From positions 4,092,001-4,156,000 of the forward strand of contig NZ_CP009288.1 in assembly GCF_000756615.1 (NCBI RefSeq): a stretch of 64,000 bases of DNA, given 5' to 3'. Of this stretch, positions 33,050-41,983 are shown in pieces. This DNA comes from Paenibacillus durus (GTDB taxonomy: Bacteria > Bacillota > Bacilli > Paenibacillales > Paenibacillaceae). Under the pieces are notes generated by a model that had not been told where the DNA came from, ran no database searches, and was given only the letters and a program-made list of their open reading frames with translations. The position numbers and the translations under genes are program-made. Every line of letters starts with the position of its first letter. The stretch's first letter is position 1.

Positions 33050-33797
33050 ATGTGAGCGTATGCTGCAGGTCTTTGGCGGCGCAGTTCTGAAGCTCATGCG
33101 AATGGCGGGAATAGAAATTGATTTTGCCGTTACACTTCAAAGGGTCCTTGCCAAGATAGTTCTGAATCATATCGATGTCATGCGAAACCATCAGGAATGT
33201 CATATGATGATGGGCATGCATATGCGTAATCAGATCGAAGAATGCAGCCTGCGTCTCGATGTCGATGCCGACCGTAGGTTCGTCCAGAATGAGCAGATCC
33301 GGATGGTTAATCAGCGCCCGCGCCAGAAAGACGCGCTGCTGCTGGCCGCCGGACAGCATGCCTACCCGTTTGTTCTGAATGCCCTGAATGCGCATAACTT
33401 CCAATGCGTCATCACATTTACACTGCTCGGCACGGGAGATGCGGCGGAATACTTTTTTGTTGTTGTAAAGTCCGGACATGACTACTTCCCGTACCGTGGC
33501 GGGAAACAGCGGGTTGAACGCATTTTTTTGCGGCACATAACCGATTCGTTCCCAATCCTTGAACTTGCGGACCGGCTGGCCGAACAAGCTGATCTCGCCT
33601 TCGGTTGCCGGAAGCAGGCCGACAATCATTTTAAGCAGTGTAGTTTTGCCGGCTCCATTCGAGCCGATAATGCCGACAAAATCACGTTCTCTCACTGTTA
33701 AATTCAAATCGGAAATGACCTTCTGTTCCCCGTAGGAAAACGATAGGTTCTGTATATCGATCATATGCTGGTGGCAGTCCAGGGATACCGGTTGCAT
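33048..33797 (-). CDS. znuC: Zinc ABC transporter ATP-binding protein
   Basis: ATPase of the zinc importer. The 249 residues have Walker A GSNGAGKTTLL, Q-loop YVPQKNAFNPLFP, signature LSGGQQQRVFLARAL, Walker B LLILDEPTVGID and the switch His in MVSHDID. The C-terminus is rich in His and Cys. The ATG at 33797 follows GGGGGG; an open frame to 33815 is not needed. It starts 33 bp after znuA. The stop codon lies within the fourth copy of a direct repeat. Confidence 0.95.
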   Translation of the reverse strand: MQPVSLDCHQHMIDIQNLSFSYGEQKVISDLNLTVRERDFVGIIGSNGAGKTTLLKMIVGLLPATEGEISLFGQPVRKFKDWERIGYVPQKNAFNPLFPATVREVVMSGLYNNKKVFRRISRAEQCKCDDALEVMRIQGIQNKRVGMLSGGQQQRVFLARALINHPDLLILDEPTVGIDIETQAAFFDLITHMHAHHHMTFLMVSHDIDMIQNYLGKDPLKCNGKINFYSRHSHELQNCAAKDLQHTLT

Positions 33798-33829
33798 GGC
33801 AATCCCCCCTTTCACGTAGGCTTTCTCCC

Positions 33830-34804
33830 TTATTTTAAAGCCAGAATTAAATTTTGCAAATTTTTCTCCATAAGAGTGAAATAATTTTCATTGTTTTTCT
33901 GATCCTGTTCCGTAAGCCCCTCTACCGGATTAAGCACCATAGTCGACACGCCCGCTTCGGCGGCTAACGTCTTGGCCAATTTGTCCGAAACCAGCTCCTC
34001 GAAAAAAATATAACGAATGCCCTCTTTTTTCACCAGTTCCGCCAGCTTCACCAAATCCTGACCCCGAGGCTCGGCGTCCGGAGACAGGCCCATAATCGCG
34101 TGCTGGGTAAGGCCGTAATCGCGGCACAGATAAGCAAACGCCTGATGAGACACCACGATTTCTTTATTCGGGACCTTTGCCAGCTCCGTTTCAAACTTGG
34201 AACCCAGCGCCTTCAGACGATCCGCTACCTTACTGTAACGCTCTTCGTATCCGTCTTTATGTGCGGGATCAACCTGAACCAGACTGTTTTTAATATTTTC
34301 AGCCATCAGAAGGGCCGATTTCGGGCTAACCCATGTATGCGGATCGGTATGGAGCGAGTCGCCGGATGCTTCCTCTCCGTGTTCCTCTGCATGTTCCGCG
34401 CCGTGATCATGGTCTTCCTCTTCATTCGTCATAATATAATCGATGCCTTTGCTTACTTCGACCGCTTGCACCTTACTGCCGCTGTCCAGACCCTTCAGGA
34501 AATTTGGCACCCAGCCCTCCAGACCTGCACCATTATACAGGAACAGCTGCGCTTTGGAAGTATTCACGATATCTTGACTGCGCGGTGTCCAGTCATGCGG
34601 CTCCACGCCGACCGGCAGCAGATTGATGGCATTGACGTCTTCCCCGCCGATTTCCTGCGCAAATTCATAAATGGGGTAAAAAGTAGTAACTACGTTCACC
34701 TTGTCCTCCACGATCGTACCACTGCTCTTCGGGCCGCAGCCGGCCAGCAGAAGCGCCAACAGCATAAGGGGAAGCGCCAGTCCCTTAATTCCTTTGAATA
34801 ACAT
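33830..34804 (-). CDS. znuA: Zinc ABC transporter substrate-binding lipoprotein
   Basis: Cluster A-I metal-binding lipoprotein that captures zinc outside the membrane. The signal peptide ends in the lipobox LLAGC. A His/Asp/Glu-rich loop (EEEDHDHGAEHAEEHGEE) marks a zinc-type protein, and further ligands lie in VEPHDWTP, TDPHTWVSP and VSHQAFAYL. The 324 residues are typical. The promoter holds a Zur box, so the operon should be derepressed when zinc is low. Confidence 0.96.
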   Translation of the reverse strand: MLFKGIKGLALPLMLLALLLAGCGPKSSGTIVEDKVNVVTTFYPIYEFAQEIGGEDVNAINLLPVGVEPHDWTPRSQDIVNTSKAQLFLYNGAGLEGWVPNFLKGLDSGSKVQAVEVSKGIDYIMTNEEEDHDHGAEHAEEHGEEASGDSLHTDPHTWVSPKSALLMAENIKNSLVQVDPAHKDGYEERYSKVADRLKALGSKFETELAKVPNKEIVVSHQAFAYLCRDYGLTQHAIMGLSPDAEPRGQDLVKLAELVKKEGIRYIFFEELVSDKLAKTLAAEAGVSTMVLNPVEGLTEQDQKNNENYFTLMEKNLQNLILALK

Positions 34805-34844
34805 TTTGTGTGTTTCTCCTCCTGATCGTAAACTTTACTATTAG

Positions 34845-34874
34845 ATTATAGTCGTAATCGTTACGATAAGTCAA
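34845..34874 (-). promoter_or_regulatory. Zur-controlled promoter of znuA
   Basis: On the minus strand TTGACT (34869-34874), 18-base spacer, TATAAT (34845-34850). The spacer holds TCGTAATCGTTACGA (34852-34866), a palindromic match to the Bacillus Zur box. Confidence 0.92.
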
Positions 34875-34937
34875 TCGCCTAATATTCATTCTTACGGTAA
34901 TAGAGCGATTTATACTATTCTTAACTATCTTTGATAG

Positions 34938-34975
34938 AAAAAAGCAGCCCGGTCCAATGACCAAGCCGCTTTTTT
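34938..34975 (-). terminator. Terminator of metG
   Basis: On the minus strand the stem AAAAAAGCGGCTTGGTC with GACCGGGCTGCTTTTTT (one internal mismatch and a G:U pair) ends in a T-run. Confidence 0.88.
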
Positions 34976-35014
34976 CGGAATGAAACTCCTAATCAAGCGT
35001 TCTGCTTCTTCAAT

Positions 35015-37048
35015 CTACTTTACAATAGCGCCGTTCGGCATCGAGTCGGGTACCGTCGCAATCGTAAGCTGGTCACCCTTGGAAGCCGCCAAAATCATAC
35101 CCTGCGACAGCTCGCCCCGGAGCTTCACCGGCTTCAGGTTCACGATGCAGATCACCTTGCGTCCGACAAGCTCCTCCGGCGTATAGAACTTGGCAATGCC
35201 GGATACGACCTGGCGCTGTTCATAGCCGAGATCGAGCTGCAGCTTCAGCAGCTTGTCGGCCTTCTTCACCGGCTCGGCGGCGAGCACCTGTGCCACTCGC
35301 AGCTCGGATTTGGCGAAATCGTCGATGCCGATTTCTTCTTTATGCTCTTCTTCCGGCTCGGCGGCTGCTGCGGTTGCCGGCTGCGCGCTAGCGGCTTCGG
35401 CGGTAGTCGCGCCGGACTCAGCGGTCTTCTTGCCGCCTCCCATCACGGATGCGATGTAGGCAACCTCCTGCTCTACGTCCAGGCGAGGGAAGATCGGCGA
35501 TCCCTTCACTAGCTTCGTGCCAGCCGGGATCAAGCCGAACGTCTTGCCGCTGTCCCAGGTGGTCAGCTCACCCTTTTCAATGCCGAGCTGCTCCCAGATT
35601 TTTGCCGGAGCTTGAGTCAGGAACGGTTGAAGCAGAATCGAAGCCGTCCGCAGTCCCTCGGCCAGATGTCTCATCACGGAAGCCAGTTCGCGCGTTCTGC
35701 TCTCATCCTTGGCTAACACCCATGGCTGCGTCTCATCGATATATTTATTCGTGCGGCTGACGAGCGCTCCGATCGCGGCCAGCGCAACCGAGAACTCCAT
35801 TTTTTCCATCGCTTCTTCCACTTTGGCGTAGGTAAGAGCAACCGCTGCTTCCAGTTCGCCGTCAAAAGCGGTTACCTGGCCTTCATAAGCCGGTAGCTCG
35901 CCGCCGAAATATTTGTCGATCATCGCAACGGTGCGGTTCAGCAGGTTCCCGAGGTCGTTGGCCAGGTCGTAGTTGATCCGGTCTACGAAGCTTTCGGGCG
36001 TGAACGTGCCGTCGGAGCCAAACGGAACCTCACGCAGCAGATAATAACGGAGAGCGTCAAGACCGTAACGGTCGATCAGCGTTACCGGGTCCACGACATT
36101 GCCTTTCGATTTGGACATTTTGCCTTCCTTCATCAGCAGCCAGCCGTGCGCGAACACCTTCTTGGGCAGCGGCTCGCCCAGCGCCATCAAAATGATCGGC
36201 CAGTAAATCGTGTGAAATCTGACGATCTCCTTGCCCACGATATGCACATCGGCAGGCCAGAACTTATCATACAGACTGCGGTCCTCGGAGCCGTAGCCGA
36301 GAGCTGTAATATAGTTGGTCAGCGCATCAATCCAGACATAAACTACATGCTTCTCGTCGCCTTTGACCTTAACGCCCCAATCAAATGTCGTCCGGGATAC
36401 CGCCAAATCTTCAAGGCCGGGCTTGATGAAGTTGTTGATCATTTCGTTTTTGCGCGACTCAGGCAAAATAAACTCCGGATTCTCCTCGTAAAACTGCAGC
36501 AGCCGGTCGGCATATTTGCTCATTTTGAAGAAATAGCTTTCTTCCTTCACCAGTTCCACGGGATGGCCGCTCTCCGGGCTTTTACCGCCGATAATATTAC
36601 CGTCCGCATCGCGAACGATATCCACGAGCTGCGTCTCCGTGTAAAAGGTTTCGTCCGAAATGCTGTACCAGCCTTCATACTCGCCTTTGTAAATATCCCC
36701 CTGCTGGAGCAGGCGGTCGAAAATGTCCTGAACAACCTTTTTATGACGCTCTTCCGTTGTGCGAATGAAATCGTCATTGGAGATGTCGAGCTTGCGCCAT
36801 AAATCCTTGATCCCGGCAACGATGTCGTCCACAAATTGCTGCGGCGTCTTACCTGCTTCCTCAGCCTTACGCTCGATCTTCTGGCCGTGCTCGTCCGTTC
36901 CCGTAAGATAGCGGACTTCATACCCGCGAAGCCGCTTGTAGCGCGCCATTGCATCGCCCGCAACCGTCGAATACGCATGACCGATATGCAGCTTGTCACT
37001 CGGGTAATAGATTGGTGTTGTTAAATAAAAAGTTTTCTCCTGGCTCAT
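35015..37048 (-). CDS. metG: Methionyl-tRNA synthetase
   Basis: Charges tRNA-Met. The 677 residues contain the class I signatures HIGH (in KLHIGHAYS) and KMSKS (in GKMSKSKGN). A C-terminal tRNA-binding OB domain (ELRVAQVLAAEPVKKADKLL, VNLKPVKLRGELSQGMILAA) follows a low-complexity Ala/Thr/Glu linker. The connective insert reads WYSISDETFYTETQL without CxxC zinc knuckles. The ATG at 37048 has AAAGGA eight bases upstream; an ATG at 37057 is too close to it. A methionine-type T-box leader lies upstream. Confidence 0.97.
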   Translation of the reverse strand: MSQEKTFYLTTPIYYPSDKLHIGHAYSTVAGDAMARYKRLRGYEVRYLTGTDEHGQKIERKAEEAGKTPQQFVDDIVAGIKDLWRKLDISNDDFIRTTEERHKKVVQDIFDRLLQQGDIYKGEYEGWYSISDETFYTETQLVDIVRDADGNIIGGKSPESGHPVELVKEESYFFKMSKYADRLLQFYEENPEFILPESRKNEMINNFIKPGLEDLAVSRTTFDWGVKVKGDEKHVVYVWIDALTNYITALGYGSEDRSLYDKFWPADVHIVGKEIVRFHTIYWPIILMALGEPLPKKVFAHGWLLMKEGKMSKSKGNVVDPVTLIDRYGLDALRYYLLREVPFGSDGTFTPESFVDRINYDLANDLGNLLNRTVAMIDKYFGGELPAYEGQVTAFDGELEAAVALTYAKVEEAMEKMEFSVALAAIGALVSRTNKYIDETQPWVLAKDESRTRELASVMRHLAEGLRTASILLQPFLTQAPAKIWEQLGIEKGELTTWDSGKTFGLIPAGTKLVKGSPIFPRLDVEQEVAYIASVMGGGKKTAESGATTAEAASAQPATAAAAEPEEEHKEEIGIDDFAKSELRVAQVLAAEPVKKADKLLKLQLDLGYEQRQVVSGIAKFYTPEELVGRKVICIVNLKPVKLRGELSQGMILAASKGDQLTIATVPDSMPNGAIVK

Positions 37049-37186
37049 TTCCGTCATCCTTTCTTTTGTTGCAGCCGGAGCTGCACTGCCGGGTTAACCC
37101 GGCCGGTTCGTTTCTCCATGACACAATGTGTCGTTATGTCAAGCACCTGTGGAGCGCCGCACCTGTTCATAAATGTTTTTGCCCGC

Positions 37187-37472
37187 AAAAAAAACTCCCG
37201 CCCCCATATGGGGCGAGAGTTGTCTCACGCGTTACCACCCAATTTTCCGCCTCCTCACGGAGAACGGACTCATCCAGTTCCCGCTCTGGGAACTGCCCAT
37301 TAACGCTGGTCACGCCGCAGGCTTACGCGGAGACTGATGCAGTCTCAGATCGCTCGCAAGCGGTTCCTCCCGGACCATCTTCCACCTGACGTTCCAGACC
37401 GGCTTGCACCTGCCCCGGCTCTCTGTACTGGCGTCCCGATGTACTCATCCATTCGTCGGAAATACATTATTA
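37187..37472 (-). ncRNA. T-box leader, probably tRNA-Met responsive
   Basis: On the minus strand the T-box sequence GGGTGGTAACGCG (within 37228-37241) precedes a terminator AACTCTCGCCCC/GGGGGCGGGAGTT with eight T residues (to 37187). Upstream is stem I with AGAGAGCCGGGG and GCAAGCCGG loop motifs. The likely specifier ATG (37376-37378) lies in GGAAGATGGTCCGGGAGG, where specifier codons normally sit. It would let uncharged tRNA-Met induce metG. Confidence 0.93.
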
Positions 37473-37478
37473 TTGAAA

Positions 37479-37507
37479 ATATAACCAATATAGCTTACCT
37501 ATGTCAA
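37479..37507 (-). promoter_or_regulatory. Promoter of the T-box-metG transcript
   Basis: Minus strand: TTGACA (37502-37507), 17-base spacer, TTATAT (37479-37484), placing the start just before stem I of the T-box. Confidence 0.75.
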
Positions 37508-37767
37508 GTAGGGCCTGCAGCTTCCTGACTCGAAATCTGCTCTTTGGCCGGAGGTACCGGATCGAGACCGCCCGGATGAAAAGGATGGCACCGGGCAATC
37601 CGCTTGGCAGCAAGCCAGGAGCCCTTAAGAGGACCATGCACTTCCACCGCTTCGAGCGCATACGCCGAGCAGGTCGGATAAAACCGGCAGGTAGCCGGCT
37701 TTAACGGAGAGATGTACTTGCGGTAAATCTTGATCGGCGCTTGTACCGCAGTTCGTCCGATTCCCAT
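37504..37767 (-). CDS. yidD: Membrane protein insertion efficiency factor YidD
   Basis: A short amphipathic protein that aids YidC-dependent insertion. The 87 residues have the family core IYRKYISPLKPATCRFYPTC, SAYALEAVEVHGPLKGSWLA and CHPFHPGGLDPVP. It starts 2 bp after the zur stop codon, so the two genes are surely cotranscribed. The metG promoter -35 overlaps the yidD stop region. Confidence 0.95.
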   Translation of the reverse strand: MGIGRTAVQAPIKIYRKYISPLKPATCRFYPTCSAYALEAVEVHGPLKGSWLAAKRIARCHPFHPGGLDPVPPAKEQISSQEAAGPT

Positions 37768-37769
37768 AA

Positions 37770-38225
37770 CTATTTCCCCTCTTCTCCGCGAGCCGCTTTA
37801 TCCTCCGCGCCGGCCTCCTCACATTCCCTACAGTACCCGAACACTTCGAATTTATGCTTCACAACCCGAAATTGATCGGGCGTATCTGTCATATTCATCG
37901 GGCAGAAGGAAATAGGATACGTCTTCTGGCACTGCAAACATATCATATGATGGTGGTGATGGTCCTGACTGCAGTTGGCTTTGAATTTAATACCGTCCTC
38001 AAAGACGATCTGCTCCAGCACGCCCATCTCTTCCATCACCCGCAGGTTGCGGTAGACCGTATCAAAGCTGAGCCCGCTGTACTTGCGTTCCATATGTTTA
38101 TATACATCCTTGGCGGACAAATATCCTGTACTCTCGCCGAATAATTTGGCAAGCGTCTTGCGCTGGTCGGTGATTCGCAGTCCCTGCTCCGACATGGCTT
38201 CTAGTATTTCTTCTGTCGACAGCAT
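37770..38225 (-). CDS. zur: Zinc uptake regulator Zur (Fur family)
   Basis: Zinc-responsive repressor. The 151 residues match Bacillus Zur in the HTH (GLSFDTVYRNLRVMEEMG), the His run DHHHHHMICLQCQKT and the closing HKFEVFGYCREC; two CxxC pairs would hold the structural zinc. The ATG at 38225 follows GGGAGA; the open frame extends far upstream without support. Placed about 3.4 kb from znuA, whose promoter has a Zur box. PerR or Fur identity is less likely given the alignment. Confidence 0.93.
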   Translation of the reverse strand: MLSTEEILEAMSEQGLRITDQRKTLAKLFGESTGYLSAKDVYKHMERKYSGLSFDTVYRNLRVMEEMGVLEQIVFEDGIKFKANCSQDHHHHHMICLQCQKTYPISFCPMNMTDTPDQFRVVKHKFEVFGYCRECEEAGAEDKAARGEEGK

Positions 38226-38340
38226 AAGCTCATCTCCCAAAAGTAAAGGTTCAAGGTAAATAACCCCTCTTTTTATAATGCCCCAAAAATATGACGCCGT
38301 CAATGAAGCGCTGCTCACAGCCGGATTCAGAGGTATTCTT

Positions 38341-38385
38341 AAAAAAATTCCCGGCAAGCTGTTTGAACACGCGCTTTGCCGGGAA
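38341..38385 (-). terminator. Terminator of the stalk/PKD gene
   Basis: On the minus strand TTCCCGGCAAAGC pairs with GCTTGCCGGGAA across a 13-nt loop, followed by seven T residues. Confidence 0.92.
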
Positions 38386-38414
38386 GATTTATATAACGTC
38401 AAGTAGTTTTTTAG

Positions 38415-40694
38415 TTATTGTGCCTTCTGAGCCGGAAGCGGCATAAACAACAGATTAATTGGCAGATTGCTTCCGGAAGCTGCGGTAAACATGATTTCTA
38501 CCGTCTGCTCAATATTACCGGTGCGGTACAGCACGCTGTTCTGGTTCGGGGCATCAACGGCGCTCGAGTTCGGAGCCTGGATGATATTACCGTTTACCAG
38601 CAGCGGTCCCTGGTATTTCCCGCCTCGCGGATTAAGCGTGATCAGCGTGTTGGGGGCTACCCGGGTCAGCGTAATTTTGTAGACGACGCCGAAGTTGCCC
38701 GCGTTGGAAGCCACCGAACCCGAAAGCGCGTCCGTTCCCGGAAGATTCGGGTCGCTGTTGTTGTCCCCGATCACCAATCTTGAAGGTGTCGCGCCCACCG
38801 GATCGGTTACCGTGATAATGCGGTTCGCGTCCGCATATGTCCCGCGGTTATGCACACCGTCGCGATCCAGGTAACTAAGAGTTGGCAGCGTAAGCAGCGG
38901 GTCCTTGGTAGCGTCAATCATGATCACGGAATATTTCACCGGGTAATCACTGAATACATCGGACATGAGTGAAATGATCTGGCCCGGCTTCATCGTTACA
39001 TTATTAATTGTGGTAAGAACCGCTTTGCTTTCTCCAGGCTGCAAGGTTACATTGCTATAAGCACTGCCCGTCTGGATCGACTGATAATACGTTTCGATAG
39101 ACTTTTTGCCTGTTGCCGTAGGAATATCAAGCGGACCGCCAAAGCCGGAGCGCTGCGTCGTAATGGTAGTAGGATAAATGTTGTTGTTCGTTGCAATGAC
39201 GTACATCTTCATGTTAGTTGACATCGAATTCTTATGGTGAACCATCAACCGGGTATCCCCCATCGCTGTCTCCTGATAGACAATACCTTCCGAATATACG
39301 GTTTCAGGGCTGTTGCTGCGGATCAGCGTCACGGGCTCGGAACCCGTAGTATAGGAGATCTTGTTCCAACTCGGTATCTCGCTTCCGTTGATCGTATAAA
39401 TGTCGCCCAGCGGCACGAAGAGCTTGTTGAAGTCCTCTTGGCTGTACAACACTTCGTTCGTAATATTGATCGTCTTCTCGAATGTGCTGCTGAGACCATG
39501 GGTATCAGTGACCGTCAGTTGAATCGAGACGGGACCCGGATTAAAGAAAGCCAGCGCCCGATTGGACCATGATTCCGTCAACTGATCGCCGTCCGGGTCG
39601 GAACTGATATTCGTGATAGTGATTGGCTCACCCATCTTGTACTCGTCTTTGTTAGTCGTAAACTGCGCCACCGGCGGCTGATTCGGCTTGAGGACATTTA
39701 TGGTTACCGAATACGGGTCACTCCACTGGCCGTTGGAATCCATAACTGAATAACTGACTGTATAATAGCCGGGCTGTTCAAAAATATCCTGCCGTCCTTC
39801 CCAGCGCTCGTCAACAATCGTCGCACCGTTCGAGGCTGTATTGCTGGTCACATAATTAACGGTCGTTTCTCCCGCGAAAATTTCGGCTGGCTGCACCGTA
39901 AAGGAAGCTTTAGGCTTCGTCTGCAAGGTCAGGATGACACGTTTCTGCACGTTATCCACCGTATATGGGATGCCAAGCGCCTGGGTAATCGAGGTCAGCG
40001 GGACCATAAAGGTGTTTTTGTATTGGTAGGCTGGACCTTTCATCGTTGTAGCTTTGCCGTTAACCGTATAAATCTTGCTATTTGTCTTGAAACGCAGCTC
40101 ATTGCCGTCCTTCATAATAATCGTTTCTTTAGTTGCTCCGTTGTAGGTCAACTTCAGGCCCACGCGCTCCACCATAGCCCGGATGGCCACATTAGAAACG
40201 CCATTCTTCACGGCCATTGGCTGGCCCGCCAAATATTGGACGCCATTCAAATACATCTTATTGCTGTTCATCATCAACACAAGTTGACCCGCACCGGCGA
40301 CACTGGCAGGAATCGGTACTGGCGAAGTTGCGGTCGGCTGAGGTGTGGCTAACGGTGACACGGAGGCCGATGGCTCCGGAGTTACACCAGGCTGTTCCAC
40401 CACCGGCGATCCTTCCACGGTAGATGACGGAAAGGCCGAAGCGTTCGGCGATGCAGTTGGGGCCGGCGACGTTGTTGGAGAAGGCGACGTTGTTGGGGCC
40501 GGTGACACCGTTCCGGTAATCGCCGTAGCTGCAGCGGCTACTTTCGGTGAAGCGGAGGATACAGTATTGGCGACTGCGGACTTTGCTGCCGTCTCAGCCG
40601 GTATCTGTGTTGCGGATTCGGCAAATGCCGGAATTGCCGAGGCGGCTTGCGCCACCGTAAGTACAGCTATTAATGCCAATTTTCTAACGTTCAT
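38415..40694 (-). CDS. Large secreted stalk-domain and PKD-like protein
   Basis: A 759-residue exported protein. A signal peptide ends near AIPAFA-E. Residues of about 35-130 form a Pro/Ser/Thr/Ala-rich repeat (PTTSPSPTTSPAPTASP). Then comes a copper-amine-oxidase-N-like stalk domain (about 150-265: MAVKNGVSNVAIRAMVERVG, FMVPLTSITQALG), and PKD/Ig-like domains (QPPVAQFTTNKDEYKMGEPI, SSDPDGDQLTESW). The C-terminal half of about 330 residues has no family that I recognise and looks all-beta. It is probably surface-associated. Its own ECF-type promoter and 145-nt leader are described separately. Confidence 0.85.
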   Translation of the reverse strand: MNVRKLALIAVLTVAQAASAIPAFAESATQIPAETAAKSAVANTVSSASPKVAAAATAITGTVSPAPTTSPSPTTSPAPTASPNASAFPSSTVEGSPVVEQPGVTPEPSASVSPLATPQPTATSPVPIPASVAGAGQLVLMMNSNKMYLNGVQYLAGQPMAVKNGVSNVAIRAMVERVGLKLTYNGATKETIIMKDGNELRFKTNSKIYTVNGKATTMKGPAYQYKNTFMVPLTSITQALGIPYTVDNVQKRVILTLQTKPKASFTVQPAEIFAGETTVNYVTSNTASNGATIVDERWEGRQDIFEQPGYYTVSYSVMDSNGQWSDPYSVTINVLKPNQPPVAQFTTNKDEYKMGEPITITNISSDPDGDQLTESWSNRALAFFNPGPVSIQLTVTDTHGLSSTFEKTINITNEVLYSQEDFNKLFVPLGDIYTINGSEIPSWNKISYTTGSEPVTLIRSNSPETVYSEGIVYQETAMGDTRLMVHHKNSMSTNMKMYVIATNNNIYPTTITTQRSGFGGPLDIPTATGKKSIETYYQSIQTGSAYSNVTLQPGESKAVLTTINNVTMKPGQIISLMSDVFSDYPVKYSVIMIDATKDPLLTLPTLSYLDRDGVHNRGTYADANRIITVTDPVGATPSRLVIGDNNSDPNLPGTDALSGSVASNAGNFGVVYKITLTRVAPNTLITLNPRGGKYQGPLLVNGNIIQAPNSSAVDAPNQNSVLYRTGNIEQTVEIMFTAASGSNLPINLLFMPLPAQKAQ

Positions 40695-40773
40695 TAGTAT
40701 GACTCCTTCTGCTCCCTTTTTTGTAAAAATAAGAACTTAAATGGCGTGAACTCCGCCTATTTCTGATATTCCC

Positions 40774-40804
40774 GGCAAAAACACAGCCGCCCACAGGCGG
40801 CTAG
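40774..40804 (-). terminator. Attenuator-like hairpin in the leader of the stalk/PKD gene
   Basis: On the minus strand AGCCGCC-TGTG-GGCGGCT is followed by GTGTTTTTG. It lies between the ECF-type promoter and the start codon, so it may act as partial terminator rather than as the end of an upstream gene. Confidence 0.55.
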
Positions 40805-40846
40805 CGCTTTTGTCATGGCTTCCCCCAAAAACAAAACATATTATTA

Positions 40847-40872
40847 GACGCAATCCCAGGCAAAAAGTTTCA
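40847..40872 (-). promoter_or_regulatory. ECF sigma-type promoter of the stalk/PKD gene
   Basis: Minus strand: TGAAAC (40867-40872), 16-base spacer, CGTC (40847-40850) with TAAT after it. This matches the -35/-10 pattern of extracytoplasmic-function sigma factors such as SigW/SigX/SigM in Bacillus. Confidence 0.7.
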
Positions 40873-41171
40873 GCAAAATGGAGAAAATTTGCAAAAAAAC
40901 ATAAAATTCTCCCTTGAAGAGATGTAATTTAGTTCAAAATGCGTTCCCGAATTCGGTGATTTCGCAGGCCAATTTCCCAGGAAATCAATAATGAAGGCTC
41001 GTATGACGATATTATTAGCATTCTCAAATCATGAAAAAAGCTGCTCCATGCTCCGAAGAATATCGGACTGTGAAAGCAGCTTTTATTGTGCACGGTTGAG
41101 TGACACTCATCCGTTATTAAAAATCAGAACCTCGCTCCGGATTCCCGATTAATATTCAGGTTGAAATAATA
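40873..41171. other. Non-coding gap between pflA and the stalk/PKD gene
   Basis: The gap of about 300 bp holds the pflA terminator at its right part and AT-rich sequence with a short palindrome CCGAATTCGG (about 40947-40956). No gene was seen on either strand. Confidence 0.6.
41034..41084. terminator. Terminator of pflA
   Basis: AAAAAAGCTGCT pairs with AGCAGCTTTTAT, enclosing a 29-nt loop with an inner stem. T-runs occur in both directions, the stronger on the minus strand. Confidence 0.85.
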
Positions 41172-41909
41172 TTATACAAGAGCCGTCTGCTTGCGACCTT
41201 CGTCGATAAGCTGGTATGCCCGCTGCACTTCTTCATCGGTAGGACTTGGCACACCTTCCAGTTCGTAAGGCTTACCAAGCATTTCCCACTTATAGACCCC
41301 CATCTGATGATAAGGCAAAATTTCGAACTTCTCTACACCTTTCAAAGTCCCGATAAACCGGCCCAGATTGAGCAGATCTTCTTCCTTATCATGAATTCCA
41401 GGTACATAAACAAGACGAATCCACATCTTGCGTCCGTGATCGGACAGCCAGCGGGCCAACTTTAGTGTACGCTCATTCGACTTTCCAGTCAGCTTGAGAT
41501 GAGCCTCGTCATCGATGTGCTTGAGATCCAGAAGCACAAGATCCGTTACGTTCAGGAGGTCCGTAATTTTATCTCCTTCGTTATATCCATTGGAATCCAG
41601 AGTCGTATGTAAATTCCAACGTTTCTTCACTTCAGTGAACAGTTGTTCCACAAACTTGGCCTGAAGCGTCGGTTCTCCGCCGGATACGGTCAGTCCGCCA
41701 CCAGAAGTACGGTAATAATTCAGGTAAGGTTCGATTTCCTTAAGAATCTCTTCTACAGTTACTTCTCTTCCCTCGTCTAAAGCCCATGTATCCGGATTGT
41801 GGCAGTATTGACACTTCATTAAACACCCTTGCATAAATAAAATGAAACGGATACCAGGCCCGTCTACGGTTCCAAAGGTTTCCAGAGAGTGGATACGGCC
41901 TTTAATCAT
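41172..41909 (-). CDS. pflA: Pyruvate formate-lyase activating enzyme
   Basis: Radical SAM enzyme that installs the glycyl radical in PflB. The 245 residues hold the cluster motif CLMKCQYC (CxxxCxxC), the glycine-rich SAM segment GGGLTVSGGEPTLQ and the conserved PYHQMGVYKWEMLG near the C-terminus. ATG at 41909 with AAAGGA. It follows pflB by about 150 bp containing a strong hairpin without a T-run. Confidence 0.97.
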   Translation of the reverse strand: MIKGRIHSLETFGTVDGPGIRFILFMQGCLMKCQYCHNPDTWALDEGREVTVEEILKEIEPYLNYYRTSGGGLTVSGGEPTLQAKFVEQLFTEVKKRWNLHTTLDSNGYNEGDKITDLLNVTDLVLLDLKHIDDEAHLKLTGKSNERTLKLARWLSDHGRKMWIRLVYVPGIHDKEEDLLNLGRFIGTLKGVEKFEILPYHQMGVYKWEMLGKPYELEGVPSPTDEEVQRAYQLIDEGRKQTALV

Positions 41910-41983
41910 AGGTGGTCATCCTTTCTTCACGACTGGCTATCAATCAAAAACTTAAAATTTTAACAATATCAGCACAAGATTTT

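Noticed and set aside
40774..40804. Cyclic-di-GMP riboswitch in the stalk/PKD leader
   Set aside because: The hairpin and the GACAAAAGCGC segment gave a passing resemblance, but the conserved core and second stem are missing.
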